From contig CM043966.1 in the NCBI GenBank assembly GCA_014529385.2, positions 35,119,125 to 35,183,124 on the forward strand: a stretch of 64,000 bases of DNA, written 5' to 3'. This document shows positions 51,211 to 61,480 of this stretch, in pieces (the stretch's first letter is position 1; every line of letters begins with the position of its first letter). Below the pieces are notes generated by a model. It saw only the letters and a list, made by a program, of their open reading frames with translations, did no database searches and had not been told where the DNA came from. Origin of the DNA: Adiantum capillus-veneris (taxonomy: Eukaryota; Streptophyta; Polypodiopsida; Polypodiales; Pteridaceae). Both the position numbers and the translations under genes were made by a program.

Positions 51211-52614
51211 ATGAAGCAATTTCTTCCAAGCGATACTAAAGATAAAGTTCTTACCGAATGGCCCGGCTTGAAGCTTCTCTCTCATGAGTCTATCAACAAG
51301 TATGTAGACAAGTTTTGGGATTTACATCTCAAAGCTACTATCTTTCAAAAGATAGACTTTGCCGAGCAAAGACAGCAATTCTGTGCGGGATTACCTGAAG
51401 AGATGGCCGAATACATCAACTCTCAACGGCCTGGTACTATTACCGAAGTAATCCATCACACCATGGTTGCTTCACGCATCAATTTCCATCAAGGGGCTAG
51501 ACGTAATGTCAAGCCCATGGAAAACAAAGATAAAAATGATGCAAAGGGGAAATCCAATGCACAAAATAATTCCCAAGGCACTTCCAACAACAACAATCGG
51601 TCCAAGGAGAAGGGAGTTTACAAAGGTAAAAACAAACTCTCTCCTGAAGAGCTTGAAGCTTTTCACAAGGACCATAAATGTTTCAAGTGTGGGGAGCAAG
51701 GACATGGCTATCGTTCTTGCCCCAAGAAGAATACTCGCAATGAGACTCCTAGGGCTTCCACCATCGAAGCTCCAAAAGAGGATGCTCATTGCAAAGGATC
51801 ATCACTCTCCTATGCTTGGGGAAAGGTAAGAGAGCATGATGCCTTCATCTTGTTTGACCCTGGCTCTACTCTCAACTTCATATCAATAGAGTTGGCCACC
51901 AAGTTGGGCATTCAAGCTTTTGAGATGGGAGATATAGTAAAAGCTGATGCAGCTTTCAAGGGACAACAAGCCTCCGTTACTCCCTTGATTGGGAAGTTAA
52001 GGCTTCATGTCCAAAGCTATGTCGACAAAGAAGACTTCTTCATCTCTCCTCTCCAACATCAGGATGTTATCCTAGGGGCACCATGGTTTGATCGCATGGC
52101 TGCCAACATGAAGTTCCCTGAAAGGAGAATTTACTTCACCTACAGGGGAAAGAACATGTATATAGATGCTAGTGAGCGTGGTCGCACTATTCCACTTGTA
52201 AATCCTCTTTCTTTTGATAAATCAATGAAGAGCTCAGTTTCTGCGTACATGATTTATGTTAAAGAGTCTCTAAAAGCTAATAATGTTTCATCTAATGAAA
52301 ATGATAGGAATCAAGAGGAGTTAGACTTGTCTACTTTTCTAAAAGGATTCCAAGATGTGTTCATCGATGATATCCCTATGGACCTACCTCCAAAACGAGG
52401 GGATGATGACCATCATATTGAGCTCCTTCCAGAAAGCTCACCGCCTAACAAACCTCCTTATCGAGTCTCACAAGCTCAACAAGAGGAGATTATGAGGCAA
52501 GTACAGGAATTGGTAGACAAAGGGATGGTGAGGCCTAGTTCCTCTCCCTTTTGTTCTCCAGTCCTTTTAGTGCAAAAGAAAGATGGTACATACCATATGT
52601 GTGTGGACTATTGA
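51211..52614 (+). pseudogene. Copy D gag C-terminus, protease and RT start
   Basis: A frame of 467 codons. An intact zinc knuckle CFKCGEQGHGYRSC lies at residues 157-170 and the protease site LFDPGSTLNFIS near residue 213 (an Asp-Pro-Gly variant of the usual Asp-Ser/Thr-Gly, shared with copy C). The protease body reaches LGAPWFDRMAANMKF. The RT entry follows ([20 protein letters not shown]). The frame ends in TGA at 52612, where copy C has CGA after MCVDY, a single C-to-T change. The same stop is present in copy A. The true gag start lies upstream in another frame. Confidence 0.92.
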
Positions 52615-54666
52615 GCACTAAACCATATCACTATCAAAAACAGATTTCCCGTACCTCGGGTAGAAGATCAGTTTGATAAGCTACAAGGCTCTACCTACTT
52701 CAGTAGGATTGACCTTAAGAGTGTCTATCATCAAATAAGGATAGTGGATGAAGATATCCTAAAGACCGCGTTTCGCACAACATTTGGTCTTTATGAATAT
52801 CTAGTCATGCCTTTTGGCTTGACTAATGCACCAGCTACTTTCAATCGTCTCATGGAGAAAATTTTTAGACCATATCGTAAATTCACTGGAGTGTTCTTTG
52901 ATGATATCATCATCTACTCCAAATGTTTGGAGGAACATAAGCAACATCTCCAAGTGATTTTTCAAGCCTTGAGGGAAAACAAACTTTTTCTCAACCAAAA
53001 GAAAAGTGAATTCTTCCTTCAAGAGATTCAATATCTAGGTCATATTATCTCTCACGATGGTATTCGTATGGATCCATCAAAGTTAGAGGTAATAAAATCA
53101 TGGCCTAACCCAAGGAATCTACATGAGCTAAGAAGCTTTATTGGTATGTGTGCATACTATAGACGCTTCATAGCAAAATTCTCTCAAGTAGCAGGACCAC
53201 TACACGACTTAACAAAGAAGAACGTTAAGTTTGTATGGACTGCTAAGGAGCAAAATTCTTTTGAAAAACTCAAAGAGAAGCTTACTTCCCAACCAGTCCT
53301 CGTGCTTCCGGATCTCTCAAAACCATTTGAGGTCCAATGTGATGCTTGTGGTGATTGCCTAATTAGAGCCGTTTTGCTTCAAGAAGGGCATGCCATAGCA
53401 TATGAGAGCCGAAGGCTCAATAGTGATGAACGAGTCTTGGGCATATATGAGAAAGAGCTTTTAGCTGTTCTACATGCCCTAGATACATGGAAGCACTACC
53501 TATTGGGGACTCCATTTATCCTACGAACCGACCACCAAAGTCTCAAGTATTTCATGACGCAAACCAAACTTTCCGACAAACAAATGAGGTGGGCAAATTT
53601 TCTTTCGCAATTTAATTTCCATATTGCTCACATAGCTGGTAAGCACTATCAAGTTGCCGATGCACTTTCACGACGACCAAAAGTTAATGCGGTGTCTATA
53701 GCTACTCACAATGATCTATCCTCTATGATAGATGAGTATGCTACTGACCCTGACTTTAGAGACATAATGTCAGCCCTTGCTTTGGGGAAGAAAGAGGAAC
53801 CATTCACCTTGCAGGATGGTTATCTTCTCCACGGAAATAGGCTATGTGTTACCCATTCCCTTCGTGAGAAGGTTATGTATGAATCCCATGCTCCTCCATA
53901 TGCAGGGCATAGAGGTATTCAACCTACTCTCCGAGGAGTAGAGACGTATTTCTATTGGCCTACCATGAAAGTGGACATACAAGAGTATGTTTCAAAATGT
54001 GTAGTATGCCAAAAGACCAAGTATGATAGAGGGAAGCAACCTGGATTACTCCAGCCATTGCCTATTCCAAATTCACCATGGGAGAGTATATCCATGGATT
54101 TCATCTTTGGATTACCCAAATCTATCCATGGGAATACAGGAATATGGACAATAGTCGATAGGTTTAGCAAGCAAGCACATTTTATTCCTGTCAAAAAGAC
54201 TATTAAGGCACATCAAATGGCAACTCTCTTCATATCTCATATTTTCAAGCACCATGGATTACCCACATCCATCGTGTCAGATAGAGATCCTAGAATGACC
54301 AGTAATTTCTGGAAAGGTCTCTTTGAAAATCTAGGAACAAGATTGAATTTCTCTTCGGCCTATCACCCACAAACGGATGGCCAAAGTGAGATAGCCAATC
54401 TTACGATACTCGATCTACTCAAGACTTATGTTACCGAAGTAGATCAACGCTCACAATGGGAAAAGTATTTACCTCTAGTAGAGTATGCCTACAATAATAT
54501 TGTATATACTTCTACGGGGAAAGCACCTTTCGAGATCATAGAGGGAAGACCTAAAAGTCCCTTGCTACTCAAAGTACATGGGAAGATCTTCGCCGCCGAT
54601 GAGTATAGCCGTGACCTAATAGCCGTGACCTACAAGAATCTTTTCAAAATATTAGGGAGGCTATAG
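52615..54666 (+). pseudogene. Copy D RT, RNase H and integrase
   Basis: The reading frame is open from just after the TGA to 54666. RT has MPFGLTNAPATFNRLMEK and the catalytic FFDDIIIYS. RNase H has VQCDACGDC and RTDHQSLKYFMTQ, with a two-residue change (CLIRAVLL) next to the first Asp motif. Integrase has the zinc-binding HRGIQPTLRG and CVVCQKTKYDRGK, then SMDFIFGLPKS, VSDRDPRMTSNFW and YHPQTDGQSEIANL, giving the Asp-Asp-Glu set. A 14-bp tandem duplication at 54607-54634 (AGCCGTGACCTAAT) shifts the frame and ends it 50 bases later. Apart from that and the upstream TGA, the enzyme part is well preserved. Confidence 0.92.
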
Positions 54667-55190
54667 CCATCTCTCAACAAAGGCAAAAAGCTGATGCTGA
54701 TAAGCACAGAAGATCCTTAATGTTCAAAGAAAATGATTGGGTCTTACTCAAGTTTCCTAAGGCTCGATTAAGGCAAACGACGGGCAAAAATCCTACGGGC
54801 CATCAAAAGTATTATGCTAAACTAGCAAAAAGATACTATGGTCCTTTCCAAATCTTGAAGCCCATCAATGATATGGCTTATCAACTCAAGCTTCCCAACC
54901 ATTGGCTTATACACAATGCCTTTTATGTAATCCTACTTAAGCCCTACAAAGGAGAGCCACCAACTGAACCAATTATTGAAGACCCTCCCGAAGTTGAAGA
55001 CCAAGAAGAGGTGCTACAACCCGAAGCTGTCCTTCGGCATGAAGACAAGGTACTACAACATGGTAAGATAATCCGACGGTATCTTATTAAGTTCAAAAAT
55101 TATCCTTTTGAAGATGCTAAATGGATGCAAGGAGTACAACTTAAGGATAGTATGAACCTTGTCAATGCTTACATTGCTACATTAGAGTAA
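54667..55190 (+). pseudogene. Copy D integrase C-terminus with chromodomain-like tail
   Basis: The frame from 54720 reads GKNPTGHQKYYAKLAKRYYG (integrase C-terminal fold), then HWLIHNAFYVILLKPYKGEP and VLRHEDKVLQHGKIIRRYLI, followed by KFKNYPFEDAKWM. The last part has the Tyr-Leu-x-Lys-Phe-x-x-Tyr-Pro-x-x-x-x-x-Trp pattern of chromodomain-type tails, which defines chromoviruses within Ty3/gypsy. It is out of frame with the upstream part because of the 14-bp duplication at 54607. Confidence 0.85.
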
Positions 55191-55550
55191 GCAAATGTAC
55201 AACTCTCTTTTAAATGACTCATGTTTTTGTCTTATAAGACTAATCCTCTTTTTAATTGCGCACAAATTTAACTAGTATGCATGCTTAGAATCATGTTTGT
55301 GATGACGACGTCTCTCAAACACCAAGTAGAATTTGTCACTCTACTTTGGGAGAATGAAATGGACTAAAGAGCAGACATGCTTGCGGCAGATATGTCTCCC
55401 AAGCACCAAATGGATTATTCATCCATCTTGGAAAGATGTCGTAGGGTACAAAAGGGATCCTCCACCCACTAAGTACGATTGACTAATAACTAAGGCTTTA
55501 TCTCTTCTACCTCATAGTCGAGGACGACTATGATTTCAAGAGAGAGGTAA
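55191..55550 (+). other. Copy D 3' untranslated region and polypurine tract
   Basis: Non-coding, collinear with copies A and C, with the near-palindrome CATAGTCGAGGACGACTATG at 55513-55532 and then TTTCAAGAGAGAGGTAA up to the LTR. The small palindrome is kept in all plus-strand copies just before the purine tract. Confidence 0.7.
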
Positions 55551-56140
55551 TGTCATAAAATCTAATATCTAACCAACCCAAATGATTTTCTCATATTAAA
55601 TTGATCACTTAATGTGGGAGAATAAATGGGAACAAGTGTTAAGATATAGATATGTGCTTATAGATCTATCTCAACAGGGGGCCAATAGTAAAGGGGCCCA
55701 AATGGGAGATGGTCTATCAAGAGCAAGGCTAACCAATGGAGCATGAGACCTTAGGGTTAGATTCATTGAAGACCTCCAATAATGTGTGTAAAAGTCCTTT
55801 GACCTTAGGTAAGCTAGGGTTGAGCTTGAGGTGGGAACCCGGCCCAAGCTCGAGGTGCTTGTCGTGCTTGAGGTGCTTGTCCTGCTTGAGGTGCTTTTCA
55901 TGCTTGAGGTGCTTGATTAAGATGCTTGAGGTGCTTGATTGGCTCCATGCTTGAGGTGCTTGACTTGGTGCATGATTAAGGTGCTTGAGGTGCCTTGAGA
56001 AGCTTGCCTGAGATGCTTGTGGGAACACCCCCTACTTCAAGTGCTTAGTCATGCTTGATGACTAAGGGGCTTGCTCATCCAAAGTCAAAAATATCCCTAC
56101 AAGGAGGGGGGCGAGCCTACAAGAGGGGGGGATGAGAGAG

Positions 56141-56201
<61 letters not shown>

Positions 56202-57214
56202 GGGAAGCCCCAGCTTGAAGAGGCAGCAAGGACACTTGTCAAGTTCCTCCCCATGTTGCCCTCATGGTGTGCCTGAAGCCTATTGGTTGGCCACCCAAGG
56301 GGTCCAATGATAATTTAGGATATTTAATTAATTGATTTTGCATTTATCAAGTCCTCTCTCTCAAAGGGGAAAGGGGGACACTTGTCCCAAGGCTACCCAT
56401 GTTGCTTGTAATGGCTCCTGCTTGTGATTAGCTAGGCTTGGAGGGGTCCAATGAGCTTGAAGCATGAGCTACAAGGGGGGGTCGACCCAAGCAAGCTAGG
56501 GGGGTGCTTAGGGGGTATACTCACCCACACACACTCACAAACACTCTCATTGTGTACTATGCAAAGTGCAAGAGCTCCCTCTCCTTCTCCAAGCAAGTAG
56601 AGGTTGAGAGCCTACACCAACACTCTTGGCTATGGAGTGCAAATCCATCCAAGAGCCATGCTTCAATGCTTGAGCTTGCCATCTATTTCTTCTTCATTAC
56701 TATGCTATTATGTATGCTAGCACAAGAGTTATGATAAGTGAGGAACTAGCTCTTTCTCGTATGAAATGTTTCTTCTTCCTCTTCCCTACCCTCATTCCCT
56801 GCTAGCTCTCTCCACCTTCGAAGGTGTTTGAGGTCTTGGGACTAAGGCTTGGTATAGTTAAAGCTTTCTTCAAGTTTAGGTTATGCTATGATGGTGATGC
56901 ATGAAGCTTTCCATCTTCATTGCTTCACCTAGGTCACAAGGAACACAAAGAATGTATTGTAACAAGTCTCTCTTTATGGGAGAAATCATAATACAAATGC
57001 CTATTGCGGCTCCACATAAATCCGGTCCTCAACTGTTGTCATGTTCTCTAAATTCTCTCTCTTGCAAAAGTATTGTCCATGCCAAGTTAACTAATTGCTA
57101 TAATTATGTTGCTATCTTCAATTATGTCTACCCACTATGCTCACAAAATCATTTCTTGAAAGTACTCTCATTAAATTCCGCTACTCTCAAATTGAATAGG
57201 CAAATTCCATTACA
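55551..57214 (+). repeat. 3' LTR of copy D
   Basis: 1664 bp, the partner of 48360-49985. The main difference is a longer (AC)n run at 56142-56201, a shorter G run, and rearranged minisatellite units at about 55850-56000. Confidence 0.93.
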
Positions 57215-57219
57215 ATTGT

Positions 57220-57506
57220 AAACAAGTCTTCCGTCATGGAAGAATCTATAATACAAATTCCTATTGGAGGGGGGACCGGCTGCAACTAATCCGGTCCTCT
57301 ATTGGTGTTAATTCTCCAAACTCTCACTCTCTTTTACAACTATTGCTCATGTCATGTTAATGAAGTAATGTGTTAGTGTTGCTCTCTCTCCATCCAAGCA
57401 CTTTCTTTCTCACTATACATCTACACACAAAAGAATGCTCAAGGAAATGTTGAATATGTTATTCACTTTGCGCTCCAACTCAAGTTAAAAGACTAATTTC
57501 ATTACA
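57220..57506 (+). repeat. 3' LTR of copy C, last part
   Basis: It resumes AAACAAGTCTTCCGTCATGG after copy D and ends TTTCATTACA. It matches the last 165 bases of the 5' LTR of copy C (ATGTTAATGAAGTAATGTGTTAG and onward). Confidence 0.85.
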
Positions 57507-57559
57507 GATGTGGTAGGCGCCTCCGAGGGAGGGTGGAAATAACTGTGTGCATGTCAAGT

Positions 57560-57597
<38 letters not shown>

Positions 57598-57863
57598 ATA
57601 GGAGAGGGGCCATGTTGTGTGTTTCTTGTATGTTGCTACTACTATCGAGTGTGGAAGTTGCACACTTGGTATTTAACATCAACAATGATGCACTAATGGC
57701 ATCAGCCATGTTTACAAATGGACTTGCTAATAAGCAATCATGGGAAGTTGGTCGATTGTCGTTGCTATGGCGGCATAGGTCATATGAATCAGGATCCCAA
57801 CTATTGGCATTTTTCATAACCACTTAGAAGTTGACATGGAGAATAAAAAAATAATGAAAGAAA

Positions 57864-57932
<69 letters not shown>

Positions 57933-57935
57933 GGG

Positions 57936-57993
<58 letters not shown>

Positions 57994-58059
57994 TAATGTG
58001 TTCTTTACATCAAAGTTGACCTATAAGATAGAATTTTGAACATGTGTATGTACTTTGGG
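57507..58059. repeat. Microsatellite-rich DNA
   Basis: (AG)n at 57561-57594, then (TC)n at 57867-57898, (AC)n at 57899-57930, a run of eight G, and (AG)n to 57988. The stretch between (57600-57860) holds a 71-codon plus frame and a 75-codon minus frame. I do not recognise either. Given the remnant downstream it might be an older part of the PPR gene. Confidence 0.8.
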
Positions 58060-58600
58060 TATCCACTAGTAAGGACCTCTCCCCATATGCATTTGGGAAT
58101 GCTTACACCTTGAAGGTGTATATCATTGAGTAATACATCTCAAGTGATAAAATTCATGGTGAGATTGTTAATAGAGGCTCTTTAAAAACAGAATTTATTG
58201 TGCTTGGCAATGCGTTGGTTGACATACACACAAGAGTGGTGTATTCACAAAACCATGACAATTCCTTGATGACCTTCATGTTCAAGTTGTCTTTTTAAAG
58301 TGGAATGTGATTGTTATAGCATATGGCTAACATAGCAGGGGAACCATCATGATGCAAGATATTTTTAGAGGAGTCTTCTAACTAGAAACAATCACCTATG
58401 CTTACACATTGAAGGTATGTGAAGTAATGTTGAAAGACATAGCAAAAAAACTTACAATGGCATGATAAGTGAGGGCCTTAAAGGGGAAACACCCTAGAAA
58501 TACAATGATCCTAGAATAACTTTGGTCGACATGTACATTAAATAAGGAACCTCCAAGAGGATAAGCCTTACAAGAGTTGGCCAAGGAAGCTCTAGAATAT
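58060..58600 (+). pseudogene. PLS-type pentatricopeptide repeat (PPR) remnant
   Basis: In the plus sense the text NAYTLKVYIIE, a stop, then SSDKIHGEIVNRGSLKTEF and IVLGNALVDIHTR (58095-58230) matches the tandem helix pairs of a plant PLS PPR protein (x-x-Ile-His-x-x-Ile-x-x-x-Gly and Leu-x-Asn-Ala-Leu-Val-Asp-Met-Tyr). A second unit begins ITYAYTLKVC at about 58391. PPR proteins of this class bind organellar RNA for editing. Stops and frameshifts in every unit make this a fossil. The wording resembles the expanded PPR sets of seedless plants, which is an inference from memory. Confidence 0.7.
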
Positions 58601-58620
58601 TTGCAAATGAATGTCAACGG

Positions 58621-58790
58621 GTTCTAACTCAGTTGGTAGAGTCATAGCCTATGTGCCTAGGTCTTGGGTTCAATCCCCTCTTGGCAACATGAAGACATGT
58701 TCTAACTCAGTTGGTAGAGTCATAGCCTATGTGCCTAGGTCTTGGGTTCAATCCCCTCTTGGCAACATGAAGACATGTTCTAAGTCTTTA
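58621..58790 (+). repeat. Tandem tRNA-like units, 78-bp period
   Basis: A 78-bp unit (58621-58698) is repeated exactly at 58699-58776, and a third begins at 58777 but diverges after GTTCTAA. Each unit has a box-A-like CTAACTCAGTTGGTAGAG and a box-B-like GGGTTCAATCCC at the spacing of an internal RNA polymerase III promoter. Acceptor and anticodon stems do not fold cleanly, so this looks like a tRNA-derived SINE head or tRNA relic, not a working tRNA gene. Confidence 0.65.
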
Positions 58791-58809
58791 GGGATCGTTC
58801 CCATATGCG

Positions 58810-58849
<40 letters not shown>

Positions 58850-58927
58850 ATAGGATGCCTCTCTCCCTACTTGTGAGGCCGTTGTACATAGGGTTAGTGC
58901 GTATCTTTCAAAGTTCTTGTACTCTCC

Positions 58928-59000
<73 letters not shown>
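58791..59000 (+). repeat. (GT)n and (AT)n microsatellites
   Basis: (GT)n at 58812-58847 and (AT)n at 58930-58997, both uninterrupted. Nothing else is recognised between them. Confidence 0.95.
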
Positions 59001-59303
59001 AATGAATGGAGCAAGATTGTATAACCCCTTATACAATCACTTATGTTTCATGTGGTATTGCATACATGTAAGATATGCTGATGACGTGAGTGAAAAAAGA
59101 CGATTGGTCCACCAAACAAAGAACACTAAGCAAGAAAATATCTTCTTAACTAATCAAGAAGATATCCATAGGAAAATTAGCTCATCGGGAAATTAGCACA
59201 TAAATGTGAAATTTGAGGGCTGCATTTTCATTTAACATAATATGCAATGGATATGGACACGGTTTTATTTATTATTTGTACAAGAAAAATGGAGTGATTT
59301 TTT
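59001..59303. other. 3' flank of the lectin-like gene
   Basis: AT-rich and non-coding. On the minus strand AATAAATAAAA lies about 30-40 bases after the stop of the lectin-like gene (plus coordinates 59261-59275), a plausible poly(A) signal. Confidence 0.5.
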
Positions 59304-59865
59304 TTACAGATAAGTGACGGGAACCCAAGAGGTGGAGAACTTCCAGCTGTAGAGGAAGTAGGCGCCATTCTCGTCCTGGGGCAGGCGGGAAGAGAAGCCG
59401 ATGTAGGACTCGGCGTTCACGAGGTTGGAGAGGCGGAGGCGGTAGTTGAGGTAGAGGCGGGCCTTGCTCTTGTCCGGCTGCACGGTGCTGTTGACGGCAA
59501 AGCCCATATTCTGAAGACGCACCTGCAAAGCCCATATTCTGAAGACGCACCACGTAGGCCGTTGAGAAAGATGCCGCATACTTGTCCTTTGACCTCCACA
59601 ACTCCAACTTCTTCTTGTACTGATACCTTGCCGACACCACATTGTCCGACGACAGTATCACCTCCTTCCCTCCGTCCCTCAATTTGCATACCTCGCTCGG
59701 CGTCAGCAGCGTATCCGCCATTCCGTCGATGCTGCAGTTGATCGCCGACGTGAAGGGCGGGAAGGAGAGGGTTACGCCCTTGGGCGCCGACGCACCCTCG
59801 CCCCCTACCGCCATCACCATCAGCAGAGCTGCCAGAAGGATGCTTGCTCGCACTAGCGGCGCCAT
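59304..59865 (-). pseudogene. L-type (legume) lectin-like secreted protein, frameshifted by a 28-bp duplication
   Basis: The ATG at 59865 opens with a clear signal peptide (ASILLAALLMVMAVGGEGAS), then VTLSFPPFTSAIN, then KLELWRSKDKYAASFSTAYV. This corresponds to the start of a legume-lectin fold (Phe-x-Phe near the N-terminus, Leu-Trp-x-x-x-x-x-x-x-Ala-Ser-Phe-Ser-Thr). The end, ARLYLNYRLRLSNLV, then SYIGFSSRLP and YSWKFSTSW, corresponds to the last strands. The central metal- and sugar-binding part of the family is missing, so it is about 180 codons, short of the usual 230-260. A 28-bp tandem copy at 59497-59524 and 59525-59552 shifts the frame. GC content is far higher than in the neighbouring DNA. 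It may be a recent pseudogene or an assembly or allele error. Confidence 0.65.
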
Positions 59866-59930
59866 ATCTGTCTGTCAATGTGAGATATAATGCAAAGCAG
59901 ATGCTGGCATCTTCGACTTATGTGTGTGTA

Positions 59931-59974
<44 letters not shown>

Positions 59975-60060
59975 AGTACTGCAGCCTCTAGTACTGCTTT
60001 GTACGAGTTTAATAGAGGCAGAGTTGGCTTTCCTGCTTGAGGAAGGCATGTGGTGCTGAC
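59866..60060. promoter_or_regulatory. 5' flank of the lectin-like gene with microsatellite
   Basis: TATAAT-like text lies about 20 bases upstream of the ATG on the minus strand, and (GT)n then (GA)n occupy 59920-59968. A (GA)/(CT) tract close upstream of a start is common in plant promoters and leaders. No specific motif can be assigned. Confidence 0.35.
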
Positions 60061-61250
60061 ATTAAAGCCATCGTGAGTAGAGAGGCTCCACTTCCACGTC
60101 TACTACATCGCGATTCGCAGTGAGGCAATCCTGCAGTCAACGGTTATCCGCGTCGCTGTGAGGATTCGGCGATTCGCAATATAGCACCGACGTGGCAGTT
60201 TGACATAGAGCTAGTTCACATGAGAGGTTGGTTGGCAACAAACAAGTTGATTTTGTGAGTTCTCATGGAAGGTATCTAAAAACGTGAGAGAGTGGGAGAG
60301 ATTTCTTTTTTATGGAAAATGAATGGGAAAAGTAAGTGAGAGAATAGAGAGAGAAGTGGAAAAAAAGTTTGTCTTTTCCTCCATTCAACGAAAAACACTT
60401 TTTTCTCTTTGTCTTCACTTGTGGTTGCCATCTTGCTCTACCCCTTGGGCATGGAGCCTTTTGGGAACTTGTTGGCAACTTGTTGGCAACTATTTAGTGG
60501 AAACACTCCATGTGAAACCAAAAAATTGGCAACATATTACCAACATTTTGAAAATCAAACCCTCATGAGAACCGGCTCATATATCCTCGACTCTCGATTG
60601 CCCACCTGACCTTTAGGTAAGCCAACAATAGTTTAAAGGCGCTAGATTGGAATTTGAGCGATCGAGGCCATATTCTTGAGATGAGTGGAGAGAAAAACTA
60701 ATCTCGAGTATCGCATCTCCTCGCACCTTGGAGTTGAACACTTGCCGCTAGGTGAGAGGCTGATGCCCTCAGAGGCCTCCCTTGTAAGCCCTCTTAAACC
60801 GCCGTTTGGGGGCTTTCAAACTGTTCAGTGCGCACCTCATAGCTCGTCACACAAATCCGCCGAAACTAAGCTATTAGCAGGAATGATATGCAGCTTTTTT
60901 GTTGGGGGTGCTTCAACAACCGGCCACAACGTTGGGTCGCCTTTAGCGAGTGAACCAGTAATCGAGCACCAACTATCAGAATGCCAAAATGACGGGCCTT
61001 TTGAGCTGCCCGGCCCTTTAAAGTGTGTATGGAGAGACGCTCTTACCATTTTACACGCGTGCATTTCTTGTTTTAACTGTGAGGCCACAAGGTTATGAAT
61101 CCAAATGCCTTTGCATGGGGACCATTGATCCCATGGCGCACATGACCTCGTGCCAAATAAAGCTGAGGGTAAAGGTACCAATAGTGATAGGCTTGAGAGC
61201 TTATGGGGGATGATGGCGTGCAGCCATGGCGAGCAAAGAGGTGCAGAGAT

Positions 61251-61255
<5 letters not shown>
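60061..61255. other. Intergenic DNA without recognised genes
   Basis: I see no gene. Short direct repeats of TTGGCAAC occur four times near 60231-60530 (for example GAACTTGTTGGCAACTTGTT). The open frames at 60685-61098 (plus) and its overlapping minus partners have no family signature. From about 61000 the DNA may belong to the copia LTR whose edge is at 61463. Confidence 0.4.

Positions 61256-61303
<48 letters not shown>
61256..61303 (+). repeat. (AG)n microsatellite
   Basis: About 48 bp of uninterrupted AG. Confidence 0.95.
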
Positions 61304-61306
<3 letters not shown>

Positions 61307-61480
61307 ACACGCTTGCAAAAAAAAATAACGCTATGTTTGATTGATAAAAAAATTTACAATATATAGATGTTTCTCTTTGCCATGCAAACTGCTAAAAAAG
61401 GAGTGGCTCTTATCAATTATAAAATAGGGGCTGTATCCTATCGTCAGGGGCTTGAACCCAACAATCCCCCTCTGAAGCCC
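61304..61480 (-). mobile_element. Copia-type 3' LTR start with polypurine tract
   Basis: On the minus strand AGAGGGGGAT (61474-61464, reading down) is followed at 61463 by TGTTGGGTTCAAGCCCCTGA. This is the usual layout of a copia polypurine tract and 3' LTR start. The inner pol region to the right (61481 onward) shows no recognised RNase H text, and the far end of the LTR is not found, so this is a fragment. Confidence 0.45.

Larger units (their letters stand above)
48360..57214 (+). mobile_element. Full-length chromovirus copy D, nested in the 3' LTR of copy C
   Basis: The LTRs are 48360-49985 (1626 bp) and 55551-57214 (1664 bp). The target-site duplication ATTGT is perfect (48355-48359 and 57215-57219), and the LTR of copy C continues after it with AAACAAGTCTTCCG. 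The primer site is TGGTATCAGAGC at 49987-49998. The purine tract AGAGAGAGGTAA ends at 55550. Length and order (gag, protease, RT, RNase H, integrase, chromodomain-like tail) are complete, which makes it the best reference copy in the window. Few LTR differences suggest a fairly recent insertion. Confidence 0.95.
33664..57506 (+). mobile_element. Chromovirus copy C, complete span including nested insertions
   Basis: The outer ends are TGTCATAAAATATAATATCT at 33664 and TTTCATTACA at 57506. The flanks are GATCT (33659-33663) and GATGT (57507-57511), a 5-bp target-site duplication with one mismatch. Inside are a 5' LTR, gag, a copia element, the rest of pol, and a 3' LTR that is itself split by a TTAA-flanked element and by copy D. 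With the three top-level insertions and the extra TSD copies removed, about 7.9 kb of the element itself remains. Confidence 0.8.

Noticed and set aside
57612-57827. Small membrane protein frame between microsatellites
   Set aside because: There is no homology and overlapping frames are open on both strands. It may be decayed DNA of the neighbouring PPR fossil.
58621-58698. Functional tRNA gene
   Set aside because: Box A and box B are present, but the acceptor and anticodon stems do not pair convincingly and the unit is tandemly repeated. I kept it as a tRNA-like repeat only.
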